Assembly (NCBI GenBank): GCA_021738505.1
Contig: JAIPBW010000003.1
Coordinates: 1 to 64,000 of the forward strand
Direction of reading: 5' to 3'
From: Bacteroidales bacterium
Lineage (GTDB): Bacteria > Bacteroidota > Bacteroidia > Bacteroidales > PWNQ01
Length of the DNA: 64,000 nt
Made by a program: the position numbers and the translations under genes. The notes under the pieces were generated by a model. It saw nothing but the letters and a program-made list of their open reading frames with translations. It did not search any database and was not told where the DNA came from. Shown piece by piece: positions 20,913 through 31,385 of the stretch; position 1 is the first letter of the stretch, and each line of letters opens with the position of its first letter.

Positions 20913-22601
20913 ATGAGAAAAGTTATCGGGCTTGTAATAATGTTGATGCTGACTGTATTGTCTTCATCAACAGGTTTTGCTCAGGATAGCACCATGGAAG
21001 CTTCAAAGAAAAATCAGTTTGCAGCAGAGCAACCCGATAGCATGATTTCCCATACCAGGGATCAAAACATGGCTCAGGTTCCCGATACGATCGTTTCCGA
21101 CACTAGTAATGTAGAAGGCGAGAATATTCTTTTAGATAACGAAGATGCCATGGGGTTTAGCTTTGAAAGTCTGTACCGCGGCATCTTAGGTATGATCGTC
21201 ATTATCCTGATAGCTTTTATCTTTAGCTCCAACCGAAGGGCAATCAACTGGAAGGTTGTGTTTATCGGACTAAGCATACAGGTTGTATTAGCTATTGGAG
21301 TGTTGACTGTTCCCTTTGTACAGGGCTTTTTTGAATTTGTCAGTCGTGTCTTTGTCAAAATATTATCATTCACCAATGCCGGAAGTGAATTTCTGTTAGG
21401 AGACCTCATGGATAGCGATTCGTTTGGCTACATTTTTGCCTTTCAGGTTCTACCAACCATCGTATTCTTTTCCGCTTTAACAAGTGTTTTATTTTATCTG
21501 GGTGTCATTCAAAAAATCGTATACGGCCTGGCCTGGCTAATGACAAAAGCTATGCGTCTTTCGGGTGCAGAAAGTCTATCCGTTGCAGGTAACATTTTTC
21601 TCGGACAAACGGAGTCACCGCTAATGGTGAAGGCGTATCTGGAAAAAATGACGAAAAGTGAAATATTATTAGTCATGCTGGGCGGCATGGCTACACTAGC
21701 CGGTGGAGTCCTGGCTGCATACATCAGTTTTTTAGGCAATGGAGACCCCGCACAGGAGTTACTTTTCGCTAAACACTTATTAGCTGCTTCTATTATGGCT
21801 GCTCCGGGGGCTGTTGTTGTGTCTAAAATTCTGGTTCCTCAAACAGAAAAAATTGATCAAGACGTGAGTGTTAGTCAGGATAAGTTGGGCAGTAACTTTT
21901 TGGAGTCGATGTCCAATGGAGCAACAGAAGGTTTCAAGCTGGCTGCGAACGTAGCTGCTATGCTTTTGGTTTTTGTTTCATTTATCGCCATGTTCAATTT
22001 TATTGTTGGACAAATGGGTAGCTGGTCCTTCCTGATTTTCACCTTTTTTGCTATTGGCACTTTTTTACTTCTATACTATATTAAAAGAACTTCTATAAAA
22101 GCTACTGCCGTATTGGGCTTACTCTTTGTATTCATTGTTGTCTTTAACAATTTGTGGACAGAACCATTAGCGGAAGCAACAACCATTAATTCGTACGTAA
22201 AGAACTTAAGCAACGGGCAGTTTTCTCAGTTATCACTGGAATTTATTCTGGGATATACTTTTGCTCCTTTGATGTGGTTGCTTGGAGTGGCTACGGAAGA
22301 TTTAACCCTGGTAGGACGTCTTTTGGGAGAAAAAATTATCATGAGTGAATTCATTGGTTATGTCAGCCTTTCAGAGTTAAAGTCTGCAGGAGCTTTCACG
22401 CATTACAAATCCATCATCATGGCTACATATATGCTGGCAGGTTTTGCCAACTTTGCTTCAATCGGAATACAAATCGGCGGTATAGGCTCACTGGCCCCGG
22501 GACGTAAAACCCTTTTATCCAAATTCGGCATGAAAGCATTGCTTGGGGGAACACTAGCCTCATTGATGTCGGCAACGATCGTAGGTATGATCATGGGTTA
22601 G
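20913..22601 (+). CDS. NupC/CNT family nucleoside transporter with N-terminal signal and periplasmic extension
   Basis: 562 aa; GNIFLGQTESPLMVKAYLEKMTKSE; ATEDLTLVGRLLGEKIIMSEFIGYVSL. Confidence 0.9.
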   Translation: MRKVIGLVIMLMLTVLSSSTGFAQDSTMEASKKNQFAAEQPDSMISHTRDQNMAQVPDTIVSDTSNVEGENILLDNEDAMGFSFESLYRGILGMIVIILIAFIFSSNRRAINWKVVFIGLSIQVVLAIGVLTVPFVQGFFEFVSRVFVKILSFTNAGSEFLLGDLMDSDSFGYIFAFQVLPTIVFFSALTSVLFYLGVIQKIVYGLAWLMTKAMRLSGAESLSVAGNIFLGQTESPLMVKAYLEKMTKSEILLVMLGGMATLAGGVLAAYISFLGNGDPAQELLFAKHLLAASIMAAPGAVVVSKILVPQTEKIDQDVSVSQDKLGSNFLESMSNGATEGFKLAANVAAMLLVFVSFIAMFNFIVGQMGSWSFLIFTFFAIGTFLLLYYIKRTSIKATAVLGLLFVFIVVFNNLWTEPLAEATTINSYVKNLSNGQFSQLSLEFILGYTFAPLMWLLGVATEDLTLVGRLLGEKIIMSEFIGYVSLSELKSAGAFTHYKSIIMATYMLAGFANFASIGIQIGGIGSLAPGRKTLLSKFGMKALLGGTLASLMSATIVGMIMG

Positions 22602-22661
22602 TTTCCGTTTAATTGTTAACTATACGGAAGGCTATTACTTATACTTAAAAACAATTGAATT

Positions 22662-23456
22662 ATGCAACAATATATCAATTTACTTAATCATGTTCTGGAA
22701 AATGGCATCAAAAAAGATGACCGAACCGGTACGGGTACTATTAGCGTATTTGGCTATCAAATGCGTTTCAACCTTGAAGAAGGATTTCCTGTTCTGACCA
22801 CAAAAAAATTACACCTGCGTTCTATCATTCATGAGTTGCTATGGTTTTTAAGCGGGGATACCAATGTAAAGTATCTTCAGGATAACAAAGTGAAAATCTG
22901 GAATGAATGGGCAGACGAGGAAGGAAATTTAGGTCCTATCTATGGATATCAGTGGAGGAGTTGGCCGGATTACCAGGGCGGATATATCGATCAAATCAAA
23001 CAGGTTATTAACTCCATCAAAGAAAATCCCAATTCAAGAAGACATATTGTTAGTGCATGGAATGTAGGACAGCTGGAAGATATGAACCTTCCTCCCTGTC
23101 ATATTCTTTTTCAGTTTTATGTAGCAGATGGGAAATTATCATTGCAATTGTATCAAAGAAGTGCTGATATATTTTTAGGGGTTCCTTTCAATATTGCTTC
23201 TTATGCTCTTTTATTAAAAATGATTGCTCAGGTAACCGGCCTCAAAGAAGGCGATTTTGTGCATACATTAGGAGATGCTCATATTTATCTAAATCATATT
23301 GAACAGGCCAAATTGCAGAGAACCCGTAAGCCTTACGAACTACCTGAAATGAAAATCAATCCGGAAATCACTGATATAGATAAGTTTTCCTTCAATGACT
23401 TTGAACTCATAAATTACAAATCTCATCCTCACATTAAAGGGGAAATATCCGTTTAA
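22662..23456 (+). CDS. thyA: Thymidylate synthase
   Basis: 264 aa; [65 protein letters not shown]. Confidence 0.98.
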   Translation: MQQYINLLNHVLENGIKKDDRTGTGTISVFGYQMRFNLEEGFPVLTTKKLHLRSIIHELLWFLSGDTNVKYLQDNKVKIWNEWADEEGNLGPIYGYQWRSWPDYQGGYIDQIKQVINSIKENPNSRRHIVSAWNVGQLEDMNLPPCHILFQFYVADGKLSLQLYQRSADIFLGVPFNIASYALLLKMIAQVTGLKEGDFVHTLGDAHIYLNHIEQAKLQRTRKPYELPEMKINPEITDIDKFSFNDFELINYKSHPHIKGEISV

Positions 23457-23459
23457 GCT

Positions 23460-23960
23460 ATGCAACCCAAAATTTCCATAATTGTAGCCATTGCGAAAAA
23501 TCGTGTTATTGGAAAAGATAATAAGATGCCCTGGCATTTACCGGCCGATCTAAAACATTTCAAAAAAGTAACTTATGGCTTTCCGATCATCATGGGACGC
23601 AAAACCTTTGAGTCAATCGGAAAACCTTTACCCGGCAGGAAATCTATCATAATCAGCCGTCAGGAGAATCTATCGCTGAATTTTGATTCCGTGGAAGTCG
23701 TTCACTCCTTTTCGGAAGCCGCAAAGGCTGCCAACGATTATGAGGAAGCTTTTGTTATCGGCGGAAGCGATATTTATCAACTGGCTTTACCTTTTACCGA
23801 AAAAATTTACATGACCAAACTGGATTTGGAAGTTGCAGGAGACACCCATTTCCCGGAACTTGACACAGAAAAATGGACCCTCGTTGATGAAGAACATCAT
23901 CAGGCTGATGCTAAAAACCCACACGATTATAGCTTTTTAATTTACGAACGGACCTCATAG
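23460..23960 (+). CDS. folA: Dihydrofolate reductase
   Basis: 166 aa; VAIAKNRVIGKDNKMPWHLPADLKHFKKVT; IMGRKTFESIGKPLPGR. Confidence 0.97.
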   Translation: MQPKISIIVAIAKNRVIGKDNKMPWHLPADLKHFKKVTYGFPIIMGRKTFESIGKPLPGRKSIIISRQENLSLNFDSVEVVHSFSEAAKAANDYEEAFVIGGSDIYQLALPFTEKIYMTKLDLEVAGDTHFPELDTEKWTLVDEEHHQADAKNPHDYSFLIYERTS

Positions 23961-23970
23961 AAAAAATAGA

Positions 23971-25239
23971 TCAGGTTTTTCGTTTCTTCTTTTTCGCTGC
24001 AGGAAATAAAATATTATTCAGAATAAGTCGATAACCCGGAGATTGTGGATGAAGGTCTAGTTTCGTTGGTGGATCACCTACTAAATGTTGATAGTCTTCC
24101 GGATCATGACCACTCAAAAAAGTCCATGTCCCGTCTCCACGAGTACCATGAATATAACGTGCCTCGTCTAAACCTTTATTTTCGCCCATTACAAGCACAT
24201 CGGATTTAAGAAACTTTTTCCGGAAAGCTGTGGTTTGCCCCATAAATCCTTCAATAATTCTTGTATGGTTTTGTGTAAGCATTGTAGGAATAGGATCCCA
24301 CTTGGCTGAAAATTCGAATAATGTAAACAAATCACTTTCTTTATCTACCTTTTGCATACGCTTACGCGGATCCACATCAATATTTGATATTTCATATTCA
24401 TATGGATTTGTCACAATAGAAAAATCCTCAAAAGCAAAACAATTCTCATAATTCAATTTGCTTTGTGCATTGGGGTCCATCGGGTCTCCGTCAAACATTT
24501 TCCGGCAAATATCCACTCCGTCGGCAGCCAGGGCTACATCAAAGGAGTCGGGAGCTGAACACATCGAAAACAAATAGCCTCCGCCTAATACAAAATCTCT
24601 TATGCGTTTAGCTACAGCAAGTTTCATTTGAGAAACCTTCTTATAGCCGAGTTTACGGGCCATCTCCTCATTCGATTTAACCTTTTTTTGATACCACTCC
24701 GTTCCCCGGTAGTTTGCCCAAAACTTACCATATTGCCCCGTAAAATCTTCGTGGTGAAGGTGCAGCCAATCATACTCCGGTAGTTTTCCATCAAGCACCT
24801 CTTTATCATAGACTACATCGTATGGAATTTCTGCATACGTCAAAACAAGTGTAACAGCATCATCCCAGGGCTGTTTATCTTTTGGCGAATACACAACTAT
24901 TTCCGGAGCTTTATGCAACTTCACTGCATCAGTATTTTTTTCCGGATTGGATATTTCTTTGACAATTGAAGCAGCTTGCGCATCGGAGATGACTTTATAA
25001 GAAATTCCGCGGGCAATGCATTCTTCCTCCAAAGCAGAGTGATGTTTAAACATAAAACTTCCTCCACGGTAATTCAACAGCCACTGTATTTCAACATCTT
25101 GCTCTAAAGTCCAATACGCCACCCCATAAGATTTCAGATGATTATTTTGTTTCTCATCCATTGGGATCAGAATCCTGGCTGCATAACCAACCTGAATAAC
25201 AATCAACCAGGCTATAAGTAATATTATTGATCTCTTCAT
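23971..25239 (-). CDS. Conserved secreted protein of the Bacteroidetes family often labelled 'asparagine synthetase B'
   Basis: Signal peptide then RILIPMDEKQNNHLKSYGVAYWTLEQDVEIQWLLNYRGGSF; LGGGYLFSMCSAPDSFDVAL elbow-like motif; no N-terminal Cys glutaminase or SGGxDS synthetase motif. Confidence 0.65.
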   Translation of the reverse strand: MKRSIILLIAWLIVIQVGYAARILIPMDEKQNNHLKSYGVAYWTLEQDVEIQWLLNYRGGSFMFKHHSALEEECIARGISYKVISDAQAASIVKEISNPEKNTDAVKLHKAPEIVVYSPKDKQPWDDAVTLVLTYAEIPYDVVYDKEVLDGKLPEYDWLHLHHEDFTGQYGKFWANYRGTEWYQKKVKSNEEMARKLGYKKVSQMKLAVAKRIRDFVLGGGYLFSMCSAPDSFDVALAADGVDICRKMFDGDPMDPNAQSKLNYENCFAFEDFSIVTNPYEYEISNIDVDPRKRMQKVDKESDLFTLFEFSAKWDPIPTMLTQNHTRIIEGFMGQTTAFRKKFLKSDVLVMGENKGLDEARYIHGTRGDGTWTFLSGHDPEDYQHLVGDPPTKLDLHPQSPGYRLILNNILFPAAKKKKRKT

Positions 25240-25421
25240 AAAGTTAAATTTTCAACAAGCCGCAGGGTAATTTAATGCTTTCTTATTATTAATAAAAAGC
25301 GGTTACTTATATAACGAAAAACAAGGTTTCTTGTTTTAAAAGAAAAGACTTCCTACACCATAAGAACCTATAAAAGCAGCATTCAAAACCCATATAAACC
25401 CCTGTAATTCAATTTAATGCT

Positions 25422-26963
25422 TTAGAACGGCACTTCATCCGGGTCATTTCCGGGATCATCCAGGTCACTATTCATTTTAGACTGCATAGTAACCGAGTTT
25501 TGTTGCTGATCAAAATCCTGATTGGGTTCCAAGCCTCCAAACTGAGAGGACATATCCTCTTCGTAATCAGCAAACTTAGCAAACTTCGGAATAAATTTCA
25601 GTTTGATTTCATCAAGGGGTCCATTTCTGTGCTTGGCAATAATGATTTTTCCCATACCTTTGGTAGGCTCTCCGTCTTCTTCGTCGATCTGGTAATATTC
25701 AGGCCGGTATATAAAGCTAACCATATCAGCATCCTGTTCAATAGCACCGGATTCACGCAAGTCGGAAAGCAATGGTTTCTTTGTTCCCCCACGGGTTTCT
25801 ACAGAGCGATTCAACTGCGATAATGCAATGATGGGTACATTCAATTCTTTGGCCAGAGATTTCAGAGATCTGGAAATATTACTGATTTCCTGTTCACGGT
25901 TACCGGCATCCGAACCGGCAGCAGACATTAACTGCAAATAGTCAATAACAATGATTTGGATATCATGTTGTGCTTTTAGCCTTCGGCTTTTGGCACGCAA
26001 CTCAAATATTGACAGCGCAGGTGTATCATCAATATGCAAAGGTGCATCAATCAACGAATTGACTTTGGAGTTAAGTTGTTCATATTCATAACTCTCCAGT
26101 TGTCCTTTTTTAAGCTTTTCGGCTTCCAGTTCGGTTTCACTGGAAATCAAGCGCGTTACAAGCTGTATTGCTGACATCTCCAGGGAAAACATAGCAACAG
26201 GCATTTTATGCTCTACAGCAATATTTCTTGCCATGGAAAGAACAAAGGCTGTTTTTCCCATTCCGGGGCGTGCAGCCAACACAATCAAATCGGATTTTTG
26301 CCAGCCGGAAGTTAATCGGTCCAATTGGGTAAAACCTGAAGGAACCCCATTCACCTGACCTTCCTGCCGCCCGGCTTCTTCTATATTTTCTATAGCCGCA
26401 GACACCAGTGATTGCATAGAATCGGAGCTACGCCGCAAATTCTCTTCACTAACGGCAAACAAGCTTTGTTCTGCCTTATCCAATAATTCAAAAACATCAG
26501 TGGTGTCTTCAAATGCATCATGAATAATATCGGAAGAAATTCGAATGAGCTCTCGCTGAATAAACTTCTGAGCAATAATTCGTGCATGAAATTCCACATT
26601 AGCTGATGAAGCTACACGATTTGTAAGCTGCGAAATGTAATAAGGCCCTCCAATGAATTCCAGTTCTCCCTTGCTTTTAAGCGCATTCGTAACGGTGAGA
26701 ATATCAATCGGCTCTGCCTTAGAAAACAAATCCTGAATAGCACCAAAAATCTTTTGATGGGACTCTTTATAAAACATCTCAGGCTTAACTATATCAATGG
26801 CCTGATTTACAGCTTCTTTTTCAAGCATCATGGCTCCTAAAACAGCCTGTTCCATATCAACAGCCTGAGGTTGCAGTTTTCCATGTTCAGGAGCTGCTGC
26901 ATTGGCCTTACGCTGGAAGGTCTTTTCGCTGGATTTCAGCTTTTTACCATCTTTGTTTTCCAT
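25422..26963 (-). CDS. dnaB: Replicative DNA helicase
   Basis: 513 aa; LIVLAARPGMGKTAFVLSMARN Walker A, IIVIDYLQLMS Walker B, ALSQLNRSVE. Confidence 0.97.
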   Translation of the reverse strand: MENKDGKKLKSSEKTFQRKANAAAPEHGKLQPQAVDMEQAVLGAMMLEKEAVNQAIDIVKPEMFYKESHQKIFGAIQDLFSKAEPIDILTVTNALKSKGELEFIGGPYYISQLTNRVASSANVEFHARIIAQKFIQRELIRISSDIIHDAFEDTTDVFELLDKAEQSLFAVSEENLRRSSDSMQSLVSAAIENIEEAGRQEGQVNGVPSGFTQLDRLTSGWQKSDLIVLAARPGMGKTAFVLSMARNIAVEHKMPVAMFSLEMSAIQLVTRLISSETELEAEKLKKGQLESYEYEQLNSKVNSLIDAPLHIDDTPALSIFELRAKSRRLKAQHDIQIIVIDYLQLMSAAGSDAGNREQEISNISRSLKSLAKELNVPIIALSQLNRSVETRGGTKKPLLSDLRESGAIEQDADMVSFIYRPEYYQIDEEDGEPTKGMGKIIIAKHRNGPLDEIKLKFIPKFAKFADYEEDMSSQFGGLEPNQDFDQQQNSVTMQSKMNSDLDDPGNDPDEVPF

Positions 26964-27105
26964 ATTTCAAAGATATAACGAATAAGGACTTTCGCTGTAG
27001 AATTTTGCCTCTTTTTTTTAACAAAATAGAATTCTAATTATAACTTCCTTAATGTTAATTCTCAAAAGAATCAATTACAATTTATTTAGAATAGAAAAAT
27101 TATTT

Positions 27106-28551
27106 TCAGATCAACTCATTAATATGTTTTAGCAGCAAGAAATCAAACCGAATTTGCTGTTCTACAAATGATTTCACTTTATCCAAAGGTTCTTTTCTCT
27201 TTTCTTCAGGTTTAGAAAGAGCACTAGTCAATTTGATCAGGGCAACTTTCTTATCGGTGATATCCTTTGTATGAAAAGGATTATCCTCCAACAATTTAGA
27301 TGCAATATTTACTGCCTGAATATTTCCATGGAGACTCGGATCAATGTAATACATACCGGAAAAAAGCTCATGCAGATTAAAAACACCACTCATCATTTTG
27401 TCTTTGATGTAGCTGGCTTGAGCTTTATCATCAACAAAGGTAAAAACCGGTAATCCTGACCTTTTGATTTTTTCAATCTGCTTAAATAAGGGCTCAAAAT
27501 CGGAGTGATCAGGATTTAACTGCCATTCAAAAACAGCTTGCTTCTTTTGGTCTCTAATTGAAACATAGGCCGGAACCAACTCATAGGGCGCCATTTCATC
27601 AAGCATTGGTATTGCGGGCTTAATAAAAACAATATCGAGAACAAAATACTGTTCTTTGGACGCATATCGAAATTTATTAATTTGCTCCCAATTATAATAA
27701 GGCTTTTGTTTTTGAAAAGCTTCTATTTCTTTCTTTCCCTGATTCGAAAATTCTTCTATCGCTAAATCATCGATATACACGTTTCCGTTCTCATACAGCT
27801 CAAATTGCTGATTACGGTCTAAATGCAACAATTCAAAAACAGATTTTTCTTTGATGTGCTTCCAGCAATGCCCCCGGAAATCGCAGGGATAAGGGTCATA
27901 ACAATGTTTTCCGATGTCAATCGGTGGTGATTTTTTGAGTTGGAGTGTTTCTTTGGCTGTCTGAATTTCTCCGCCAATCATGGATTGTCTTTCTATTGCC
28001 TGCTCTTTAACGCTTTGTTTATAAAAAAGCTGTTCAATATCAAGTTCGCCTTTCAATTTATAATCCGGGTTGACATAAATTATAAAAATATCTTCCAGCT
28101 CTATTCCGGAGTTAGAAATCACATAATATTGCAGCGCTACGTCTGTCAAATATGTAGAAGAAATTTTTACTGAGCTCTTCACTTCATAGGCATAGAATTT
28201 TCCATTTTTGCATACCAGAACATCAAGAATGACTAATGTTCTGTCGTATTGAAACGTAGCTTCATAGATCACTTCCTGGCCATCAGCTATAGCTTTAGCT
28301 GTTTTGCCTACGGCCGGTTGATACTGGGACGGACCTTTCGGAGCCAAATTAATTCCCCCGGGAAAAAGCTCACGTGCAACCTCTCCTACGTGTGTGCCCC
28401 GGCTAAATTTAGCTCGCTGTTCAGGCGACAATTTATCTCGTAAAAAAGGGCGTTTTTTATGTAAGTACAAAGACTTCTCGCATTGCAAAGCTCGGATAAA
28501 TGTGGATTTTGATAAAAGATGTTTTTCCATTTTAAATGCTGTTTCACTCAT
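27106..28551 (-). CDS. DUF2779-like protein: N-terminal Cas4-like PD-(D/E)XK nuclease with Fe-S cysteines, divergent C-terminal domain
   Basis: KSTFIRALQCEKSLYLHKKRP; LDVLVCKNGKFYAYEVKSS; DVALQYYV; HCYDPYPCDFRGHCW. Confidence 0.75.
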   Translation of the reverse strand: MSETAFKMEKHLLSKSTFIRALQCEKSLYLHKKRPFLRDKLSPEQRAKFSRGTHVGEVARELFPGGINLAPKGPSQYQPAVGKTAKAIADGQEVIYEATFQYDRTLVILDVLVCKNGKFYAYEVKSSVKISSTYLTDVALQYYVISNSGIELEDIFIIYVNPDYKLKGELDIEQLFYKQSVKEQAIERQSMIGGEIQTAKETLQLKKSPPIDIGKHCYDPYPCDFRGHCWKHIKEKSVFELLHLDRNQQFELYENGNVYIDDLAIEEFSNQGKKEIEAFQKQKPYYNWEQINKFRYASKEQYFVLDIVFIKPAIPMLDEMAPYELVPAYVSIRDQKKQAVFEWQLNPDHSDFEPLFKQIEKIKRSGLPVFTFVDDKAQASYIKDKMMSGVFNLHELFSGMYYIDPSLHGNIQAVNIASKLLEDNPFHTKDITDKKVALIKLTSALSKPEEKRKEPLDKVKSFVEQQIRFDFLLLKHINELI

Positions 28552-28781
28552 TTTTCAACTGAGCAAATTTAGTATAATTATAAAGGCACTTGGGATAATT
28601 CGCTACTTCATTTTCTCCGGTTATGAAATGGAAAAGCTTAGGTTTTAAATGAAAAAGCTTTTCTTTGCAACTTCATTTCTCACTTGCTTATATTGCCAGG
28701 TGTTTTTTTAGAAATGTCAAAGAATATGCAATCCATAAATTTTGGTTATTTACGAGTCACCCAATAATCCCGTTTAAAGTC

Positions 28782-30086
28782 ATGAGCATTTTCATCTTAA
28801 AGGATTTAACGCAAAGAGAAAGGAAGGCTTTTCTTTTGCACATGCTTTTTTCCTTTATTGAAGGGGCTATTAAAGGTGTTTTGGTATTAAATGAATTTGT
28901 GTTTCTGAAAAGCCTGAAGGGCAGCGACTATCAGCTTGGCTTTTTGTTTCAGTTCAGTGTTGTTGTATTTGTTTTTCTGATCTTTATTAGTGAATTCATC
29001 CGTAGAATGCCCTACAAAAGAAAAGTACTGCGCTACACGGGCATTATCACAAGGCTTCCTCTTTTATTGCTGGCATTTTTCCCGCAAAGTACGGAAGTAG
29101 TGACTTCTTCAGAAATCTATCACCTGATCTTTCTGGGTATATTTTTAATATTCTTTCTCTATCAGCCTATCGTATTTCCTATTATCAACCTACTGCTCAA
29201 GCATAATTACCGGGAAGAAAACTTTGGCAAATTATATAGCTACGGACAAACGTTGCACAAAATCACCATGTTAGTAGTAACTTTTGCTTATGGCTTTTTA
29301 TTGGATACGGATTATTTTGCCTTCACCTACATCTGGCCATTAATGGGAGTTTTGGGGATATTTTCCATTTATATGCTTTCCCTTATTGATTACACCCCGA
29401 CAATAAAAAAACAATCCAAAAAGCCTTTTTTCGAAAATGTAAAACAGTCCATCATGAACATGACAAACATCCTGAAAAACCATAAAGCCTATTTGCATTT
29501 TGAATTGGGCTTTTTGTTCTATGGTTTCGCATTCATGTCTTCGGCTACTGTTATTGTTATATTCTTTGACAAGGAATTGGGCCTGAATTACTCATCTATG
29601 GCATTTTATAAAAACAGTTATAATGTTTTGGCTATATTGTTATTACCATTCTTTGGGCGGTTAATAGGAAAGTTCGATCCCCGTGTTTATGGCATGTTCA
29701 CTTATGGCTCTATCCTCATTTTCATATTATTTGTTGCCTTAACAGACTTTTACCAGGGACATACAGTTATTATGGGCATCAATATTTATTACATGCTAAT
29801 TGGTTATATTCTTTTCCATGGTATTTTCGCCGCATCAATGCCCCTGCTTTTCAGTATCGGTTCTTCCTATTTCTGCGACAAAGAGGAAGCCGACTCTTAT
29901 CAGGCGGTACATTTGTCACTAGTGGGAATTCGGGCTCTTTTTGCTCCCTTATTGGGTGTCTTTTTCTATCAAAATTTTGGGTTCACCGTGAATTTTGCCA
30001 TCGGCATTTTGGCATTAACCGGCGCAATTGGTATTTTATGGTATTCCAAAAAAAATGTTAAAGACCTAAAGTTTCGAAACAATTAG
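28782..30086 (+). CDS. MFS-type membrane transporter (start adjusted to ATG at 28782; the ORF track uses 28665)
   Basis: Multiple TM helices; internal ATG MSIFILKDLTQRERKAFLLHML is the more plausible start. Confidence 0.65.
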   Translation: MSIFILKDLTQRERKAFLLHMLFSFIEGAIKGVLVLNEFVFLKSLKGSDYQLGFLFQFSVVVFVFLIFISEFIRRMPYKRKVLRYTGIITRLPLLLLAFFPQSTEVVTSSEIYHLIFLGIFLIFFLYQPIVFPIINLLLKHNYREENFGKLYSYGQTLHKITMLVVTFAYGFLLDTDYFAFTYIWPLMGVLGIFSIYMLSLIDYTPTIKKQSKKPFFENVKQSIMNMTNILKNHKAYLHFELGFLFYGFAFMSSATVIVIFFDKELGLNYSSMAFYKNSYNVLAILLLPFFGRLIGKFDPRVYGMFTYGSILIFILFVALTDFYQGHTVIMGINIYYMLIGYILFHGIFAASMPLLFSIGSSYFCDKEEADSYQAVHLSLVGIRALFAPLLGVFFYQNFGFTVNFAIGILALTGAIGILWYSKKNVKDLKFRNN

Positions 30087-30137
30087 ATATTTTTGCCGTT
30101 TACAAGAATTCATACACAGAAATCAAAATCATAAAAT

Positions 30138-31259
30138 ATGAGTATTCGAAAAACTCTCCTTTTCATTCTCTTTCTGGCCATCTCAACTTTTAGTTTTGGA
30201 CAACAGAACTACAATCTGACGATCAAAGCAGGCCTCAATAATTTGAAAGACACAACTACAGTGCGGTTAATGAAACTAAACCAGAAACAAACCGAAGTCA
30301 TTGATAAAAAACAGGCTATTCCGGGCCAAAAGTTTATAATGAACACCCGGATCGAAAAAGCAGGGTTTTACCAGCTCTCAGAAAGTAAAGGTAATTATAT
30401 GATTTTAATTACTGAACCCGGGGAGAAACTGTCTATTCAGGTTGACATGGATAATTTCAGCAGGCCTCAGGTTAAAGGTAGTCCGGCAACAGAACTTTTT
30501 TATGATTTTTTACCTAAAATTGTGAAGCTCCAAGACAAAAAAGACTCATTAGAAAATGTTTACACAAAGCTCCGCACTTCAGATGACACGGTTTCACGCG
30601 AGCAGAAAGAAAACCTTGTTGATACTTTCAGAAACACAGAAAAAAAGGAAAAAAAGGTAATACAACAAATGATCCAAAATAACCCGAAGAGCCTGGTAGG
30701 ATTGATGTTTGTTGATCAACTTAATACAAAAAACCATTTTGATTTGCTAAATCTATATGCAACCAATCTTGAAGAGGAGTATCCCAAAAATAAATTTGTT
30801 CAGGCGTTCTATAAAAAGGTTACAAATGCAGCTTTAACAGTTAAAGGCAAGCCTGCTCCCGAGATCGATCTCCCTACTCCGGACGGAGAAAACATGCAAC
30901 TATCCGATTTAAAAGGAAAAGTTGTTCTTATCGATTTTTGGGCAAGCTGGTGTTCTCCATGTAGAAAGGAAAATCCGGAAATGGTTAAGCTTTACAACAA
31001 ATACAAAGATGACGGCTTCACCATCTTCGGCGTATCGTTGGATAAAAAAAGAAAGTCGTGGCTTGATGCGATAGAAAAAGACAGCCTAATCTGGTATCAT
31101 GTTTCAGATTTAAAAGGATGGAAATCAAAAGCAGCACAAAAATACAATGTTAGCTCTATACCGCATACGGTATTAGTAGACAAAGAAGGGCGAATTATTG
31201 CCACAGGCCTTCGAGGTGAGCCTTTGAAGGAAAAGCTGGAAAAGATCTTCGGTCATTAA
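30138..31259 (+). CDS. TlpA-like thiol:disulfide oxidoreductase with N-terminal DUF4369-like domain
   Basis: Signal peptide; VVLIDFWASWCSPCRKENPEMVKLY (intact CXXC); SIPHTVLVDKEG. Confidence 0.92.
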   Translation: MSIRKTLLFILFLAISTFSFGQQNYNLTIKAGLNNLKDTTTVRLMKLNQKQTEVIDKKQAIPGQKFIMNTRIEKAGFYQLSESKGNYMILITEPGEKLSIQVDMDNFSRPQVKGSPATELFYDFLPKIVKLQDKKDSLENVYTKLRTSDDTVSREQKENLVDTFRNTEKKEKKVIQQMIQNNPKSLVGLMFVDQLNTKNHFDLLNLYATNLEEEYPKNKFVQAFYKKVTNAALTVKGKPAPEIDLPTPDGENMQLSDLKGKVVLIDFWASWCSPCRKENPEMVKLYNKYKDDGFTIFGVSLDKKRKSWLDAIEKDSLIWYHVSDLKGWKSKAAQKYNVSSIPHTVLVDKEGRIIATGLRGEPLKEKLEKIFGH

Positions 31260-31350
31260 GCACACACGACAGGCCGGCTGGAAATTTTGCTGCACTGCCA
31301 CTATATGAACATAGATTTCACCTAATTTTCTCTTTTTATCCGGATCAGAT

Positions 31351-31385
31351 GAAACAGGATTATCTCCTGAGCTAATCCTGTTTGA
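31351..31385. terminator. Possible hairpin terminator overlapping the stop of the exonuclease gene
   Basis: AAACAGGATTA tctcctgagc TAATCCTGTTT, perfect 11-bp stem; weak T-tracts. Confidence 0.55.
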
